Below, in pieces: positions 8,877-17,888 of a stretch of DNA of 64,000 nucleotides (positions are counted from its first letter, which is position 1; each line of letters opens with the position of its first letter). The notes beneath the pieces are model-generated. The model saw only the letters and a list, made by a program, of their open reading frames with translations, ran no database searches and was not told where the DNA came from. Origin of the DNA: Melghiribacillus thermohalophilus. Its GTDB lineage: Bacteria; Bacillota; Bacilli; Bacillales; Alkalibacillaceae. The position numbers were made by a program, and so were the translations under genes. The DNA is taken from contig NZ_SMAN01000001.1 in the NCBI RefSeq assembly GCF_004342905.1, forward strand, positions 399,437 through 463,436, read 5' to 3'.

Positions 8877-9032
8877 TGTCTAACCATAGCTTTTTCTCCC
8901 CGTGAATCCGGCATGCATCTGTCGATTCCATATTTCTTTTGTCTAAACTTTTCTTGTTTTGACATAGTTGAAGGACTACAGCCATAGATATCTAATAAAG
9001 TATCCCAGAAAAAAAGAAAATGAGGTGATCCA

Positions 9033-9272
9033 ATGAAGTATACGACATTTGACGCGCAGAAATGGAATCTCACCACCTTTAAAAAGATCGGCTATGACCG
9101 GGAAAAAAAGAATTTATATATTTATTTTTATACGGGGAATATCCTTGAGTTCATAAATGTAAACGAAAAAGATGTGTTCCAGCTTGTAATCAGTACGGAA
9201 AAAGAAAGATATATCCAGGAAATGAAATCAACGTATGACTTCATCCATCATCCGCGATCATCCCTTGCCTGA
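9033..9272 (+). CDS. KTSC-domain-like small protein
   Basis: 79 residues. The layout FKKIGYDREKKNLYIYFYTGNILEF...VFQLVISTEKERYIQEMKSTYDFI resembles the KTSC fold family (beta strands with a conserved G-Y-D and a C-terminal helix); the function is unknown. ATG 9033 has GAGGTGAT ten bases upstream. It is the only plus-strand gene inside a long minus-strand block, and its last 25 bases overlap the 3' end of pbpI on the opposite strand. It separates pbpI from yrrS, which are adjacent in B. subtilis as I remember it. Confidence 0.65.
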   Translation: MKYTTFDAQKWNLTTFKKIGYDREKKNLYIYFYTGNILEFINVNEKDVFQLVISTEKERYIQEMKSTYDFIHHPRSSLA

Positions 9273-10978
9273 AGAAACTTTACCATTTCTTCATAGATCC
9301 GGAGCACCTGCGGCTGTTTTTTCTGATTTAGCCCGACTACAACGAGGGCATATTTGGGCTCTTCATAGGGAAAAAAACCGGCCATCCAGTGGTGGGTAAG
9401 ATCCTCCTTCCCTGTTTCAGCTGTTCCTGTTTTTCCTGCCACCGGGAGACTGTTCAGGGATCTGGCGGTGCCTTTTTCGACAACCGATCGAAGCAGAGAG
9501 GTCATTTTCTTCACAGTTTCCCTTTTTAAGCCTCTATCTTTAATCTGTTCCTCAAAGGAGTGCATCGTGGTTCCATTTTTATATACTATTTTTCTGGCTG
9601 CAAGTACCTCCTTCTGGATTCCGTGATCGGCAATGGTGGCCATCATATTCGCTACCGCCAGAGGAGTTGCCCGGACTTCCTTTTGCCCAATAGCCGTTTG
9701 ATGGATTGCCTTTTCCGCCAGCCGGTCATATGGATCTCCCCATATGTTTCCCGTTTGTTCTGCCGGGAAATGTTGAAAATGTTTAATCCTGAACAGATCC
9801 CCTGTCCAGCCTGCAGGTCCAAGTATGCCAAGTCTTTCCGCGTATTGATCAAGGATTTTCTCATCTTCCTTCATCAGTTCCTCTGCTAATTCCGCAAATG
9901 TGCGGTTACAGCTAAAGGTGAAGCTCTCTTCAAAGTTCAATTTCCCCAGCTTGCGTTCTGAATCCCCATCGCCGTAAACATTTTGGTCGCAATTGAATGT
10001 CCGTTCAAATACATCATCCATATTCTCGATTGCCGCTGCAGCTACGACTGTTTTAAAAACGGAGCCAGGAAAGTGGGCTATAAGAGCCTGATTTTTGATA
10101 CTCCCATCCTGATAAGGATGATGTTCGTTGATCTGAGGGCGGCTGACCATCACAAGTACTTCTCTTGATTTTACATCCAGTAAAACGAGTGCCCCATTTC
10201 CAATCGAATAATCATCCATTAACTGTTCAGCTTTTTTTTGTAGGGTTAAATCCAGAGTGGATTGCACATTGACCGGAAAAAAAGAATCTGATTGTCGGGC
10301 GTATCGATAATTGTAGCCGAACAAAGGAGTCCCTCTGGCATCGACATGAAACAAAACTTTTTCATCGCCCTTTGAAAGCAAAAAGGAGTCAAAAGCACGC
10401 TGAAGCCCTGAAATGCCTACTTTTTTCTCTTCGCTTTCTGAACGGTTACTTCCATAACGTTTCTGATAAAGGTCCGGATTTTCCCGGACAAGACCGACAA
10501 AATGTTTTCCAACCAGCGGGTCTCTGGAATTTTTGATTTCAACAGGGACGAAAAAGGGGATATTTACCTGACGGAGAGCCTGAAACTGTTCTTTATCCAT
10601 ATCCACCTGAATTTTTTCTGATAAAAAATATGGTTTTTTAGTCGATTCAGATAGAAACGCTAACTTTTCCGGAGAAATATTGATGATCCGGGCAATCTTT
10701 TCTACAGACCACGTATAGCTATCTGAAAAAGGAAATACAATGACGTCGTATGTTTTGCGATTTGTAATTGGCTCCCCATGACGGTCTAGAATCGTACCCC
10801 TCCCCGAAAAAAGCTGAAGTTCATATGCCCGCTGTTTTACACTCTCTTCGAGCAAATTCACCCGGTTCGGTCCAAATGAAGTCACCGAAAACAACTGGAT
10901 ATCCCCTAAACGGTACAAAAGAACCCCAAAAAGTAACGTTAGTGCAATTGTTAATATATAAACACGTCTTACTTTCAT
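9248..10978 (-). CDS. pbpI: Peptidoglycan D,D-transpeptidase, class B PBP (PbpI/PBP4b type)
   Basis: Cross-links peptidoglycan peptides outside the membrane. 576 residues: N-terminal membrane anchor (VYILTIALTLLFGVLLY), dimerisation domain starting at GRGTILDRHGEPIT, then the transpeptidase domain with all three active-site motifs: SVFK in FPGSVFKTVVAAA, SCN in TFSCNRTF, and KTG in VAGKTGTAETG. ATG 10978 is preferred (GGTGAG seven bases upstream); ATG 10993 would add five residues. In B. subtilis the orthologue yrrR/pbpI is forespore-expressed; that is family knowledge, not visible here. Confidence 0.92.
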   Translation of the reverse strand: MKVRRVYILTIALTLLFGVLLYRLGDIQLFSVTSFGPNRVNLLEESVKQRAYELQLFSGRGTILDRHGEPITNRKTYDVIVFPFSDSYTWSVEKIARIINISPEKLAFLSESTKKPYFLSEKIQVDMDKEQFQALRQVNIPFFVPVEIKNSRDPLVGKHFVGLVRENPDLYQKRYGSNRSESEEKKVGISGLQRAFDSFLLSKGDEKVLFHVDARGTPLFGYNYRYARQSDSFFPVNVQSTLDLTLQKKAEQLMDDYSIGNGALVLLDVKSREVLVMVSRPQINEHHPYQDGSIKNQALIAHFPGSVFKTVVAAAAIENMDDVFERTFNCDQNVYGDGDSERKLGKLNFEESFTFSCNRTFAELAEELMKEDEKILDQYAERLGILGPAGWTGDLFRIKHFQHFPAEQTGNIWGDPYDRLAEKAIHQTAIGQKEVRATPLAVANMMATIADHGIQKEVLAARKIVYKNGTTMHSFEEQIKDRGLKRETVKKMTSLLRSVVEKGTARSLNSLPVAGKTGTAETGKEDLTHHWMAGFFPYEEPKYALVVVGLNQKKQPQVLRIYEEMVKFLQARDDRG

Positions 10979-11269
10979 GATCTTCTCACCCATTATCCAT
11001 TTTCGCCGTTCTCATGTTTTTTAAACAATCCAACAGGGAAATGAGCAATTCGTATGCTTTTACCCCTGAACGGGTGAGAAGCCTTTCATGCAGCAAGAGC
11101 ATGTTTGAATCTGAACCGGCATGATTTAAACAAGAAAAAAAAAGCGCCCCCGCCCCCTTAGCCTCGAGCCGCCGAAGACTATACAGAAGCTGTCCGTGTC
11201 ACCGGGTGGCCGAAGCGGCTCAATAGGAAGAACGCTGAAGCTGGGTCAATACAAGTGGTCCTCATCCCT
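10979..11269 (-). other. Intergenic region with a protein-like open frame upstream of pbpI
   Basis: About 290 bases between pbpI and the greA terminator. On the minus strand one frame is open from about 11204 to the stop at 10986-10988 (about 70 codons) and reads like protein (GQLLYSLRRLEAKGAGALFF, then LHERLLTRSGVKAYELLISL), but its only start codons are ATG 11102 (38 codons left) and later ones, with no ribosome binding site. A poly-C/poly-A stretch (11139-11159) and a 7-bp inverted repeat GAGCCGC/GCGGCTC also occur. It could be a decayed gene, a repeat relic or noise. Confidence 0.3.
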
Positions 11270-11310
11270 AAACAAAAAACTCGTATGACATTCCGGAATG
11301 CCATACGAGC
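11270..11310 (-). terminator. Intrinsic terminator of greA
   Basis: Minus strand stem CTCGTATGG-CATTCC / GGAATGTCATACGAG followed by TTTTTTGTTT, ten bases after the greA stop. Confidence 0.85.
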
Positions 11311-11318
11311 ATAACTTC

Positions 11319-11795
11319 TTATTCCACTTTTAGGATTTTTACATTCATTTCTCCACCAGGGGTATCCACTGTGACTTCTTCACCCACTGATCGTCCAAGA
11401 AGGCTTTTGGCCATCGGTGAATCATTGGATATTTTCCCTTCAAACGGATCAGCTTCAGCGCTTCCGACGATCGTATACGTTTCTTCTTCTCCATCCGGCA
11501 GCTCCTGGAAGGTAACGGATTTTCCAAGCTGTACCACACCCTGATTTTCCGAATCATTTTCAATGATTACTGCATTACGAATCATTTTTTCAATTTGAGC
11601 AATTCGTGATTCAACAAAAGCCTGTTCGTCCTTTGCTGCATCGTATTCGGAGTTTTCGGAGAGATCTCCAAAGCCTCTTGCAATCTTTATGCGTTCCACC
11701 ACTTCCGGACGTTTTTCTGTTTTTAAATAATGCAGTTCTTTTTCTAATTTTTCTTTCCCTTCCTGGGTCATAAAATATTCTTTTTCCTGAGCCAT
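11319..11795 (-). CDS. greA: Transcription elongation factor GreA
   Basis: Stimulates RNA cleavage by backtracked RNA polymerase. 158 residues: N-terminal antiparallel coiled coil ([41 protein letters not shown] with the acidic tip residues D and E) and a C-terminal FKBP-like domain ([20 protein letters not shown]). ATG 11795 gives the family length; upstream in-frame starts add only about nine residues. Ends the udk side of the yrr block. Confidence 0.94.
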   Translation of the reverse strand: MAQEKEYFMTQEGKEKLEKELHYLKTEKRPEVVERIKIARGFGDLSENSEYDAAKDEQAFVESRIAQIEKMIRNAVIIENDSENQGVVQLGKSVTFQELPDGEEETYTIVGSAEADPFEGKISNDSPMAKSLLGRSVGEEVTVDTPGGEMNVKILKVE

Positions 11796-11933
11796 TATGG
11801 CAACACTCTCCTTCACAACCAATTGTCCGCGTTTCTGAGCATGACCGTATATGGATATATAATGATCAGATCATGATTCTATAACTACTATCCATTACTA
11901 TGGCAGATTTTTTCAATGATTTCAATACCCTTT

Positions 11934-12575
11934 TTAGCTCATGGCAGTCGACCGTTCAGCCAGAATACTTTTGATTTTTGTTGTCATCAGGTCAATAGCG
12001 ACGTGATTTTCTCCGCCCTCAGGAATAATGATGTCAGCATACCGTTTCGTCGGTTCTACAAACTGAAGATGCATCGGTCTGACTACATGAATGTATTGCT
12101 GAATAACCGACTCCAGACTCCGTCCCCTTTCTTTGATGTCCCTCATGATTCTCCGGGTAATTCGAATATCCGCATCTGTATCCACAAACACTTTAATATC
12201 CATTAAGTTGCGCAATCGCTCATCTTCTAATACAAGAATTCCCTCAAGAATAATGACATCTTTCGGTTCCACATAGATCACTTCATCTGAACGGGTATGG
12301 AGCTGATAATCATATACCGGTTTTTCAACCGGTTCCCGGTTTAACAGTTTCTTCAAGTGTTCAATCAGCAAATCATTGTCAAAAGCAAGGGGGTGGTCGT
12401 AATTAGTTGTTAGACGTTCCTCAAAGGGCAAATGACTTTGATCTTTGTAATAAAAATCCTGCTCTATCATTAATATCGACTGATCCCCGAAATTTTTACA
12501 GATCGAACGGGTTACAGAAGTTTTCCCTGAACCCGTACCTCCTGCTACCCCAATGACAACTGGCCTGTCTTTCAT
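11934..12575 (-). CDS. udk: Uridine kinase
   Basis: Phosphorylates uridine and cytidine in pyrimidine salvage. 213 residues, P-loop [13 protein letters not shown] near the N-terminus, EQDFYYKD and NYDHPLAFD substrate-side blocks, and [13 protein letters not shown] in the lid region. ATG 12575 overlaps the trhP2 stop (ATGA), with GGAGCTC upstream, so translation is coupled with the U32 protein genes. Confidence 0.95.
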   Translation of the reverse strand: MKDRPVVIGVAGGTGSGKTSVTRSICKNFGDQSILMIEQDFYYKDQSHLPFEERLTTNYDHPLAFDNDLLIEHLKKLLNREPVEKPVYDYQLHTRSDEVIYVEPKDVIILEGILVLEDERLRNLMDIKVFVDTDADIRITRRIMRDIKERGRSLESVIQQYIHVVRPMHLQFVEPTKRYADIIIPEGGENHVAIDLMTTKIKSILAERSTAMS

Positions 12576-13852
12576 TGCCACTTGAGCTCCTTTCGCATCA
12601 TGTTGTAAGGAAAGACTTGCTGGTCCACTTTCATTTTGACAATCTGAAGGGGATGCCGGGCAGCATCTATTTCATTGCCGCTATCATCCCAGATCGTTCC
12701 TGCTGTCTGGGAAAATCCTTGAATATCGGGACCGAAAAATTCGATTTTGTCACCCGGCTTAAAATGATTCCGCTGCTGTATGGTTGCGATCCCGGTTTGT
12801 GTGTCATAATCCAGAACAAGCCCTGCAAAGACATAATTGGTTTTTTTGCTGTGATTGCCATACATTTGTTCCTGATAGCCTGGAGTCCCTTCATAGAAGG
12901 CAGGGGCGGTATCACGGTTTGCGCATTTGTCAAGTTCATCAATCCATTCTTTTTTCACTTCAAAGTGATCCGGATCTTCGCAATAAGCATCAATGACTTT
13001 ACGATAAACACTGACCACCGTCGCCACATAGTGAATGGACTTCATCCGTCCTTCAATTTTTAGACAATCAATGCCGATGTCAATCATTTTCGGGATGGAT
13101 AAAATCAGGTTTAAATCTTTCGGACTCATGGCAAATGGCGCATCCTGTTCCGAAAACATCGGGATGTCAGGATAATTTGCATCATCAGTCTGTTTCATCA
13201 AATCATAATCCCAGCGGCAAGACTGGCAGCAGCCACCCCTGTTGGAATCACGGGCAGTCATGTGATTGCTGAGCACACAGCGGCCGGAGTAGGAAATACA
13301 CATGGCACCATGAATAAAAGATTCAATTTCCACATCAACATGTTCTTTTATCTGCTTGATTTCTTCATGGCTCGTCTCCCGTGCCAGTACGACACGATCA
13401 AGTCCCTCTTCTTTCCAGAACTGGACCGCTTTCCAGTTGGTGACCGACTGCTGGGTACTCAGGTGAACTTCCAGTCTGGGGGCAACCCGCTTGCATGTCT
13501 CAATAATCAGAGGATCAGCCACAATAATACCGGTAACTCCAGCATCTTCAATGGCCTGCAGATATTCTTCTAGTCCATCCATGTTTTCATTATGGGCATA
13601 AATGTTGGTGGTGACATAAATCTTTGCCCCGTACTGACGGGCAAACTCCACTCCTTCTCTCATCTCTTCGATGGAGAAATTATCTGCATTGGACCGGAGC
13701 CCAAATTCCTGGCCTCCAATATATACAGCATCCGCACCATAACGTACCGCAATCTTCAATTTTTCTAAATTACCGGCCGGAGCTAACAGTTCAGGTTTTT
13801 TAACGATGACTCTTTTTCCGTCTTTGACCGTTGAGATATTTTCAATAGCCAT
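12572..13852 (-). CDS. trhP2: U32-family tRNA uridine-34 hydroxylation protein (YrrO/TrhP2)
   Basis: Peptidase-U32-type protein, 426 residues. Family members YrrN/YrrO (TrhP1/TrhP2) are required for prephenate-dependent 5-hydroxyuridine formation at tRNA position 34. Seen: [20 protein letters not shown] at the N-terminus, the U32 signature [20 protein letters not shown], and conserved cysteines ([12 protein letters not shown]) likely binding an iron-sulfur cluster together with [20 protein letters not shown] precedes ATG 13852. It sits 14 bases after trhP1. Confidence 0.88.
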   Translation of the reverse strand: MAIENISTVKDGKRVIVKKPELLAPAGNLEKLKIAVRYGADAVYIGGQEFGLRSNADNFSIEEMREGVEFARQYGAKIYVTTNIYAHNENMDGLEEYLQAIEDAGVTGIIVADPLIIETCKRVAPRLEVHLSTQQSVTNWKAVQFWKEEGLDRVVLARETSHEEIKQIKEHVDVEIESFIHGAMCISYSGRCVLSNHMTARDSNRGGCCQSCRWDYDLMKQTDDANYPDIPMFSEQDAPFAMSPKDLNLILSIPKMIDIGIDCLKIEGRMKSIHYVATVVSVYRKVIDAYCEDPDHFEVKKEWIDELDKCANRDTAPAFYEGTPGYQEQMYGNHSKKTNYVFAGLVLDYDTQTGIATIQQRNHFKPGDKIEFFGPDIQGFSQTAGTIWDDSGNEIDAARHPLQIVKMKVDQQVFPYNMMRKELKWQ

Positions 13853-13866
13853 ACGGAATCCCTCCT

Positions 13867-14796
13867 TTAGTAGACCGTTTCTTTAAAGAAAAACCCGGTG
13901 TCCAGCTTTCGGTTTTTGGGCTGAATCGCTTCGATTTCCGCATATAAATTATCTTTGATGTTAAAATATTCATCAGGGTTTTCTGTGTATACATCAATCG
14001 CCTTGCGATACAGTGAAACCACCTTCTCATTATAATCGGGGGATTTTAAAATCCCCTCGATTTTAACGGAATCGATTTCGGCATCGAGCAGTTCATCCAG
14101 TTCATCAATCATACAAATGTCATTCGGACTCATAATATGGGTTCCATTTACATCTTCAAAAATCGGATATCGGTTGTCCCTCTCCGGATCATATAAGTAC
14201 AGGGCTTCTTCTTTGCCATGTCGTTCTATTTTCAAATTTTTCCCCTGATATCGATAATAGTTTCCGATGAGCATCCTTTTGGACTGGAACATACTGGTCA
14301 TGCCATGGATTTGAACCTCGATTTCCACTTCTGCATGTTCCTTTGTTTCCAGTACAGCGTCTAAGTTGATTTCCCTTGCCAGAACAGCCCGCTTTGCACC
14401 TTTTCGTCCCCAGTAATTGCACGTATACCAGTTCGTTGCTGTTGTTTCTGTGTTCCAGTGAAGCTTCATATTCGGAGCCACTTCCTTTACCGTCATTAGC
14501 ACAGCAGGATCTCCAAATACAATGGCATCCGCTTCTACTAGCTGTAAAAATGCAATATAATCAGCCAGATCCTCGACCCGGTCATTATGATAAAGGGCAT
14601 TCATCGCGACATACACCTTTTTATTTTTGGCATGAGCAATTTTGATCGACTCTTTTACATCTTCCCGTTTAAATTCTCCTGCCAGCCTTAAGCCAAAATG
14701 TTCTTCCCCAACTAAAAAGGCATCAGCCCCGGCCTCTGACAGGCGCTCTATGTCATCAACACTGGAAGGTGTCACTAACAGTTCAGGTTTCTTCAT
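13867..14796 (-). CDS. trhP1: U32-family tRNA uridine-34 hydroxylation protein (YrrN/TrhP1)
   Basis: Partner of TrhP2, 309 residues, exactly the length I recall for B. subtilis YrrN. It shares the barrel start (PELLVTPSSVDDIERLSEAGADAF) and the IHGMTSMFQSKRMLIGNYY block at the U32 signature position, but lacks the cysteine cluster of TrhP2. ATG 14796 has AGAGGTG nine bases upstream; the GTG at 14805 would overlap yrrM. The pair trhP1-trhP2 plus udk forms a coupled run. Confidence 0.85.
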   Translation of the reverse strand: MKKPELLVTPSSVDDIERLSEAGADAFLVGEEHFGLRLAGEFKREDVKESIKIAHAKNKKVYVAMNALYHNDRVEDLADYIAFLQLVEADAIVFGDPAVLMTVKEVAPNMKLHWNTETTATNWYTCNYWGRKGAKRAVLAREINLDAVLETKEHAEVEIEVQIHGMTSMFQSKRMLIGNYYRYQGKNLKIERHGKEEALYLYDPERDNRYPIFEDVNGTHIMSPNDICMIDELDELLDAEIDSVKIEGILKSPDYNEKVVSLYRKAIDVYTENPDEYFNIKDNLYAEIEAIQPKNRKLDTGFFFKETVY

Positions 14797-14801
14797 CTCA
14801 A

Positions 14802-15437
14802 TCACCTCTTTACGGATATTGCAACTCCATCCCCAACCGGCACAATGGTTGTAAAAAATTCAGGAAGACTTACAAGCCACTCATTGTAGTGGCGAATCTT
14901 TTCCCCGATTTTCTCAAGGCGTTTATTTCCTTCCGCCTCCCCTGACACATATCCCTTAAATAATACATTGTCAGAGACAATGGTTCCAGAGGAGGAAAGA
15001 TAGTTCGAATACATGTCAAAAAACTGCTGATATTGACCCTTTGCGGCATCTATAAAAATTAAATCAAAGGGAGCAAACTTTGCCACCGTCCCTTCAACCT
15101 CCACAGCATCGCCAACGATCAGATCGATTCGATCGGCAAGTTGGGCCAGTTTTATGTTTTCTATGGCTTCTTGAGCTCTGTTCTCGTCCCGTTCAATGGT
15201 TACCACATGGGCGTTGTCATAACTCCGGGCCATTCGAATGGCCGAATAGCCGATCGCTGTCCCAATTTCCAGAATACGGTCAGGCTTTTGGATCCGGATG
15301 ATCTGCAAGAGGAGTTCAATTCCGATCGGATCCATGATGGGTACAAAATTTTCGTTTGCATATCTTTCCAGCTTTTGAATGAATGGGTCCTTCGGCTGGA
15401 TGGTGCTTAATAAATAACGGGTTAATGATTCATTCAT
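14802..15437 (-). CDS. trmR: Class I SAM-dependent O-methyltransferase (YrrM; TrmR-like)
   Basis: Methyltransferase of the caffeoyl-CoA OMT fold, 211 residues. YrrM was identified as TrmR, which methylates 5-hydroxyuridine to 5-methoxyuridine in tRNA, the step after TrhP; the adjacent trhP1-trhP2 genes fit that. Seen: SAM motif ILEIGTAIGYSAIRMA, DLIVGDAVEVE, and the metal/catalytic block DLIFIDAAKGQYQQFF. ATG 15437 is chosen because GGGAG lies eight bases upstream; the longer frame upstream runs into the mltG terminator. Confidence 0.87.
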   Translation of the reverse strand: MNESLTRYLLSTIQPKDPFIQKLERYANENFVPIMDPIGIELLLQIIRIQKPDRILEIGTAIGYSAIRMARSYDNAHVVTIERDENRAQEAIENIKLAQLADRIDLIVGDAVEVEGTVAKFAPFDLIFIDAAKGQYQQFFDMYSNYLSSSGTIVSDNVLFKGYVSGEAEGNKRLEKIGEKIRHYNEWLVSLPEFFTTIVPVGDGVAISVKR

Positions 15438-15489
15438 ATTCATCACTCCCATACATTCATTGTACCCTTGCAACCTTTTTATTTTAACA

Positions 15490-15529
15490 TAAAAAAAGCA
15501 AGGAATGCGATTGACAAACCGCATTCCCT
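15490..15529 (-). terminator. Intrinsic terminator after mltG
   Basis: Minus strand GGGAATGCGG / CGCATTCC stem followed by TTGCTTTTTTTA, starting a few bases after the mltG stop and upstream of trmR. Confidence 0.85.
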
Positions 15530-15534
15530 GAAAT

Positions 15535-16653
15535 TTAATTCCGATATTTTTCCTTTAAGCGCAAATGTTCCTCATAGGTTTCCGCATAGTAAATGTCACC
15601 TTCATAGGAGGCCACAAAATATAGATAATCGGTTTCCTCAGGTTGGGCTATCGCCTGCAGGGAATTTTCGGCAAAGTTTGAAATCGGACCGATCGGAATC
15701 CCTGCATATTTATAAGTATTATATGGAGAGTCTACCTCAAGATCTTCATACAATACCCGATCCTTATGTTCGCCAAGGGCATACAGGACAGTCGGGTCGG
15801 TCTGCAGAGGCATATTCTGGTCCAGACGATTATAAAAGACACCTGCTATGATTTGACGATCCTCAAAATTACGGGCTTCATTTTCGACAAGGGAAGCCAT
15901 TGTAACCGCCTCGTGAACGGTTAGTCCAAGCTGGTCGATTTCATCGAGATAAGGGATGACGACCTCTTCGGTTTTGGAAAGCATCCTTTCAACAACTTCT
16001 TCAACCGACGGGTTTTCCTCATAAAAATCATAGGTTGCAGCAAATAAATAGCCTTCAAGTGGTGTGCGAATTTGTGGATCCAGCACAACATCGCTTAAAA
16101 TGGTCGGGTATCGGTCGATTAACTGTCCAATATAGTCTGGATCATTTACCTTGTCCAGGAATTCTTCTTTTGTAAAACTCGTATGATTGGCATAAATATT
16201 GGCGATCTCTTCAATTGTTTTCCCCTCAGGGATCGTTACCGTTAAAACCGCTTCTTTCATCACTTTACCCGTTTTTAATGATGATACGATCTCATCAAGG
16301 GTCATGGACGGTGAAAATGTATAATTTCCGGCCTGAAACCCGGATTCGTTTTTAAATTTCACATAATACTTGAATATCGTACCGTTTTTAATAATTCCGT
16401 TTTCCTCAAGAATTTCCCCGATCGTGGAAACCGATGAACCTAATGGAATTTCAATCTCCTTTTGAGCCTCACTATCGGAATCTTTTGGTTCAAGGGCTGA
16501 TTTCACATATAGATAGCCTGTCGTTCCACCCGCTATCATTAAAATGATTAATACCGATATTACGGCTACAACAATTCGCCTGACCATCCTGGCCTCCTGA
16601 TACCGCTCCAAGTCCTTTTCTGTATAATCAACGTCTTTATCTGACGGAGACAT
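15535..16653 (-). CDS. mltG: Endolytic murein transglycosylase MltG (YrrL)
   Basis: Cleaves nascent glycan strands at the outer membrane face and is thought to end peptidoglycan polymerisation. 372 residues: about 35 cytoplasmic residues, one membrane helix (IVVAVISVLIILMIAGGTTG), a LysM-like segment (IPLGSSVSTIGEILEENGII) and the YceG domain with the catalytic glutamate in MASLVENEARNFEDR and the family block QTDPTVLYALGEH. ATG 16653 has GGGGGAAAG upstream; the open frame before it is not needed. Confidence 0.93.
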   Translation of the reverse strand: MSPSDKDVDYTEKDLERYQEARMVRRIVVAVISVLIILMIAGGTTGYLYVKSALEPKDSDSEAQKEIEIPLGSSVSTIGEILEENGIIKNGTIFKYYVKFKNESGFQAGNYTFSPSMTLDEIVSSLKTGKVMKEAVLTVTIPEGKTIEEIANIYANHTSFTKEEFLDKVNDPDYIGQLIDRYPTILSDVVLDPQIRTPLEGYLFAATYDFYEENPSVEEVVERMLSKTEEVVIPYLDEIDQLGLTVHEAVTMASLVENEARNFEDRQIIAGVFYNRLDQNMPLQTDPTVLYALGEHKDRVLYEDLEVDSPYNTYKYAGIPIGPISNFAENSLQAIAQPEETDYLYFVASYEGDIYYAETYEEHLRLKEKYRN

Positions 16654-16760
16654 AATCTTTCCCCCTTTCATCCGCTTTATTATACAATAAAATACAATAT
16701 TTTTTCTATGCCTGAACAAAAATAGGATTGTCAGCATTGCGGTTTATCAGGGGAAAACGA

Positions 16761-16801
16761 CAAACAAAGGGTGCTCCGGACTTACGGAAGCACCCTTTGT
16801 T
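16761..16801 (-). terminator. Intrinsic terminator after the DUF1292 gene
   Basis: Minus strand ACAAAGGGTGCTTCC / GGAGCACCCTTTGT with a short loop, then TTTGTCGTTTT. Directly follows the yrzB-like gene. Confidence 0.85.
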
Positions 16802-16806
16802 CGCCG

Positions 16807-17091
16807 TTATTGATCTTCTTCAGCTGTAAATGTGTTTAGCATCTCTTCGACCATATCCCATTCTTCGTCTGTTTCTAACTGGTAGAGAGCGAGATCATCC
16901 TGATTATCATCATCCTCTTCATACCGGAAGGCAAATACTTCCACTTCATCTGCCTCAGCCTGTTCAGCGGGAACCACCACCATATATGAGTTCCCGGTTT
17001 CATCCACATCAAAAGTAAACAAAACTTCAAACAGATGTTCCTCGCCACTTTCGTCGGGTATAATAATACGCTCTTTTTCTTCTAAAGACAT
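16807..17091 (-). CDS. yrzB: DUF1292 family protein (YrzB)
   Basis: 94 residues, strongly acidic, with the family pattern IIIPDESGEEHLFEVLFTFDVDETGNSYMVV and FRYEEDDD...LYQLETDEEWDMVEEMLNTF. The function is unknown; the conserved neighbourhood ireB-yrrK-yrzB-mltG is typical of Bacilli. GGAGGATG lies upstream of ATG 17091, 12 bases after yrrK, so it belongs to the same transcript. Confidence 0.9.
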   Translation of the reverse strand: MSLEEKERIIIPDESGEEHLFEVLFTFDVDETGNSYMVVVPAEQAEADEVEVFAFRYEEDDDNQDDLALYQLETDEEWDMVEEMLNTFTAEEDQ

Positions 17092-17103
17092 TCCACATCC
17101 TCC

Positions 17104-17517
17104 TTAGCTTTTGGCATCTAAATAGCTTTGCAAAATGATGACGGCTGCCATTTTATCGATAACTTTTTTTCTCTTGGCCCGGCTCATATCCGCGGAAAGC
17201 AACACCCGTTCAGCTGCCATCGTGGTCAGCCGCTCATCCCACAATTCAACTTTGATATTAAATGTGTCCTGGAGCTTTGCGGCAAACTGCTGGCAGGCTG
17301 TCCCTCGCTCCCCAATGGTTCCATTCATATTTTTCGGAAGACCGACCACAATTTTTTCGATCTGATACTCATGGATGAGGTTTTTTAGCTCATCCTCCAC
17401 AGTTTTAAACATTCCATCCCATTTAATGGTTTTAATACCCTGGGCAGTCCAGCCGAATGCATCGCTTACAGCTACACCTATGGTTTTTTCCCCGACATCT
17501 AGTCCTAATATTTTCAT
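17104..17517 (-). CDS. yrrK: Pre-16S rRNA nuclease / Holliday-junction resolvase-like protein (YqgF, RuvX; YrrK)
   Basis: RNase H-like fold nuclease, 137 residues. Seen: [18 protein letters not shown] with the catalytic aspartate, [28 protein letters not shown] with the conserved acidic residue, and [14 protein letters not shown] at the C-terminus with the last aspartate. Family members act in 16S rRNA 5'-end processing; resolvase activity is debated. It overlaps ireB by four bases. Confidence 0.93.
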   Translation of the reverse strand: MKILGLDVGEKTIGVAVSDAFGWTAQGIKTIKWDGMFKTVEDELKNLIHEYQIEKIVVGLPKNMNGTIGERGTACQQFAAKLQDTFNIKVELWDERLTTMAAERVLLSADMSRAKRKKVIDKMAAVIILQSYLDAKS

Positions 17518-17786
17518 TCTCTTGCCTCTTTATTCTCCGTTAAATAAAATTTTACAAGTTCCTCGATCAGCTCGTCCCTCTCCAATTTGCGAATTAAGTT
17601 GCGTGCACCGTTGTGACGAGGAATGTAAGCCGGGTCTCCGGAGAGCAGATATCCAACTATTTGATTAATCGGGTTATACCCTTTGTCCTGAAGCGCCTGA
17701 TGTACTGTCAATAATATTTCTTTTACGTTATGTTTGTAAGGTTCCTCAGAAAAATTAAACTTCATTGTTCGATCATTAGCGCTCAT
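17514..17786 (-). CDS. ireB: IreB family regulatory phosphoprotein (DUF965; YrzL)
   Basis: 90 residues. IreB is a small phosphorylation target of the Ser/Thr kinase IreK in Enterococcus; the Bacillus role is less clear. Seen: the family blocks [39 protein letters not shown] and [20 protein letters not shown]; a threonine near the N-terminus (DRTMKF) matches the usual phosphosite region. First gene of the ireB-yrrK-yrzB transcript downstream of alaS. Confidence 0.93.
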   Translation of the reverse strand: MSANDRTMKFNFSEEPYKHNVKEILLTVHQALQDKGYNPINQIVGYLLSGDPAYIPRHNGARNLIRKLERDELIEELVKFYLTENKEARE

Positions 17787-17888
17787 TGAAACACCCTTTC
17801 TAAAAGGACAGTCCCGTTATACAGGCCTTCCAGGGATTCATATCCTCTGAGGCCTTTTGCTTTATTGTTATTATAACCTTTTCTTGCA

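Noticed and set aside
11190-11265. GTGGCCGAAGCGGCTCAATAGG resembles the D-arm of a serine or leucine tRNA
   Set aside because: No matching acceptor, anticodon or T arms (no GGTTCGAAT-like segment) could be found within 90 bases on either strand.
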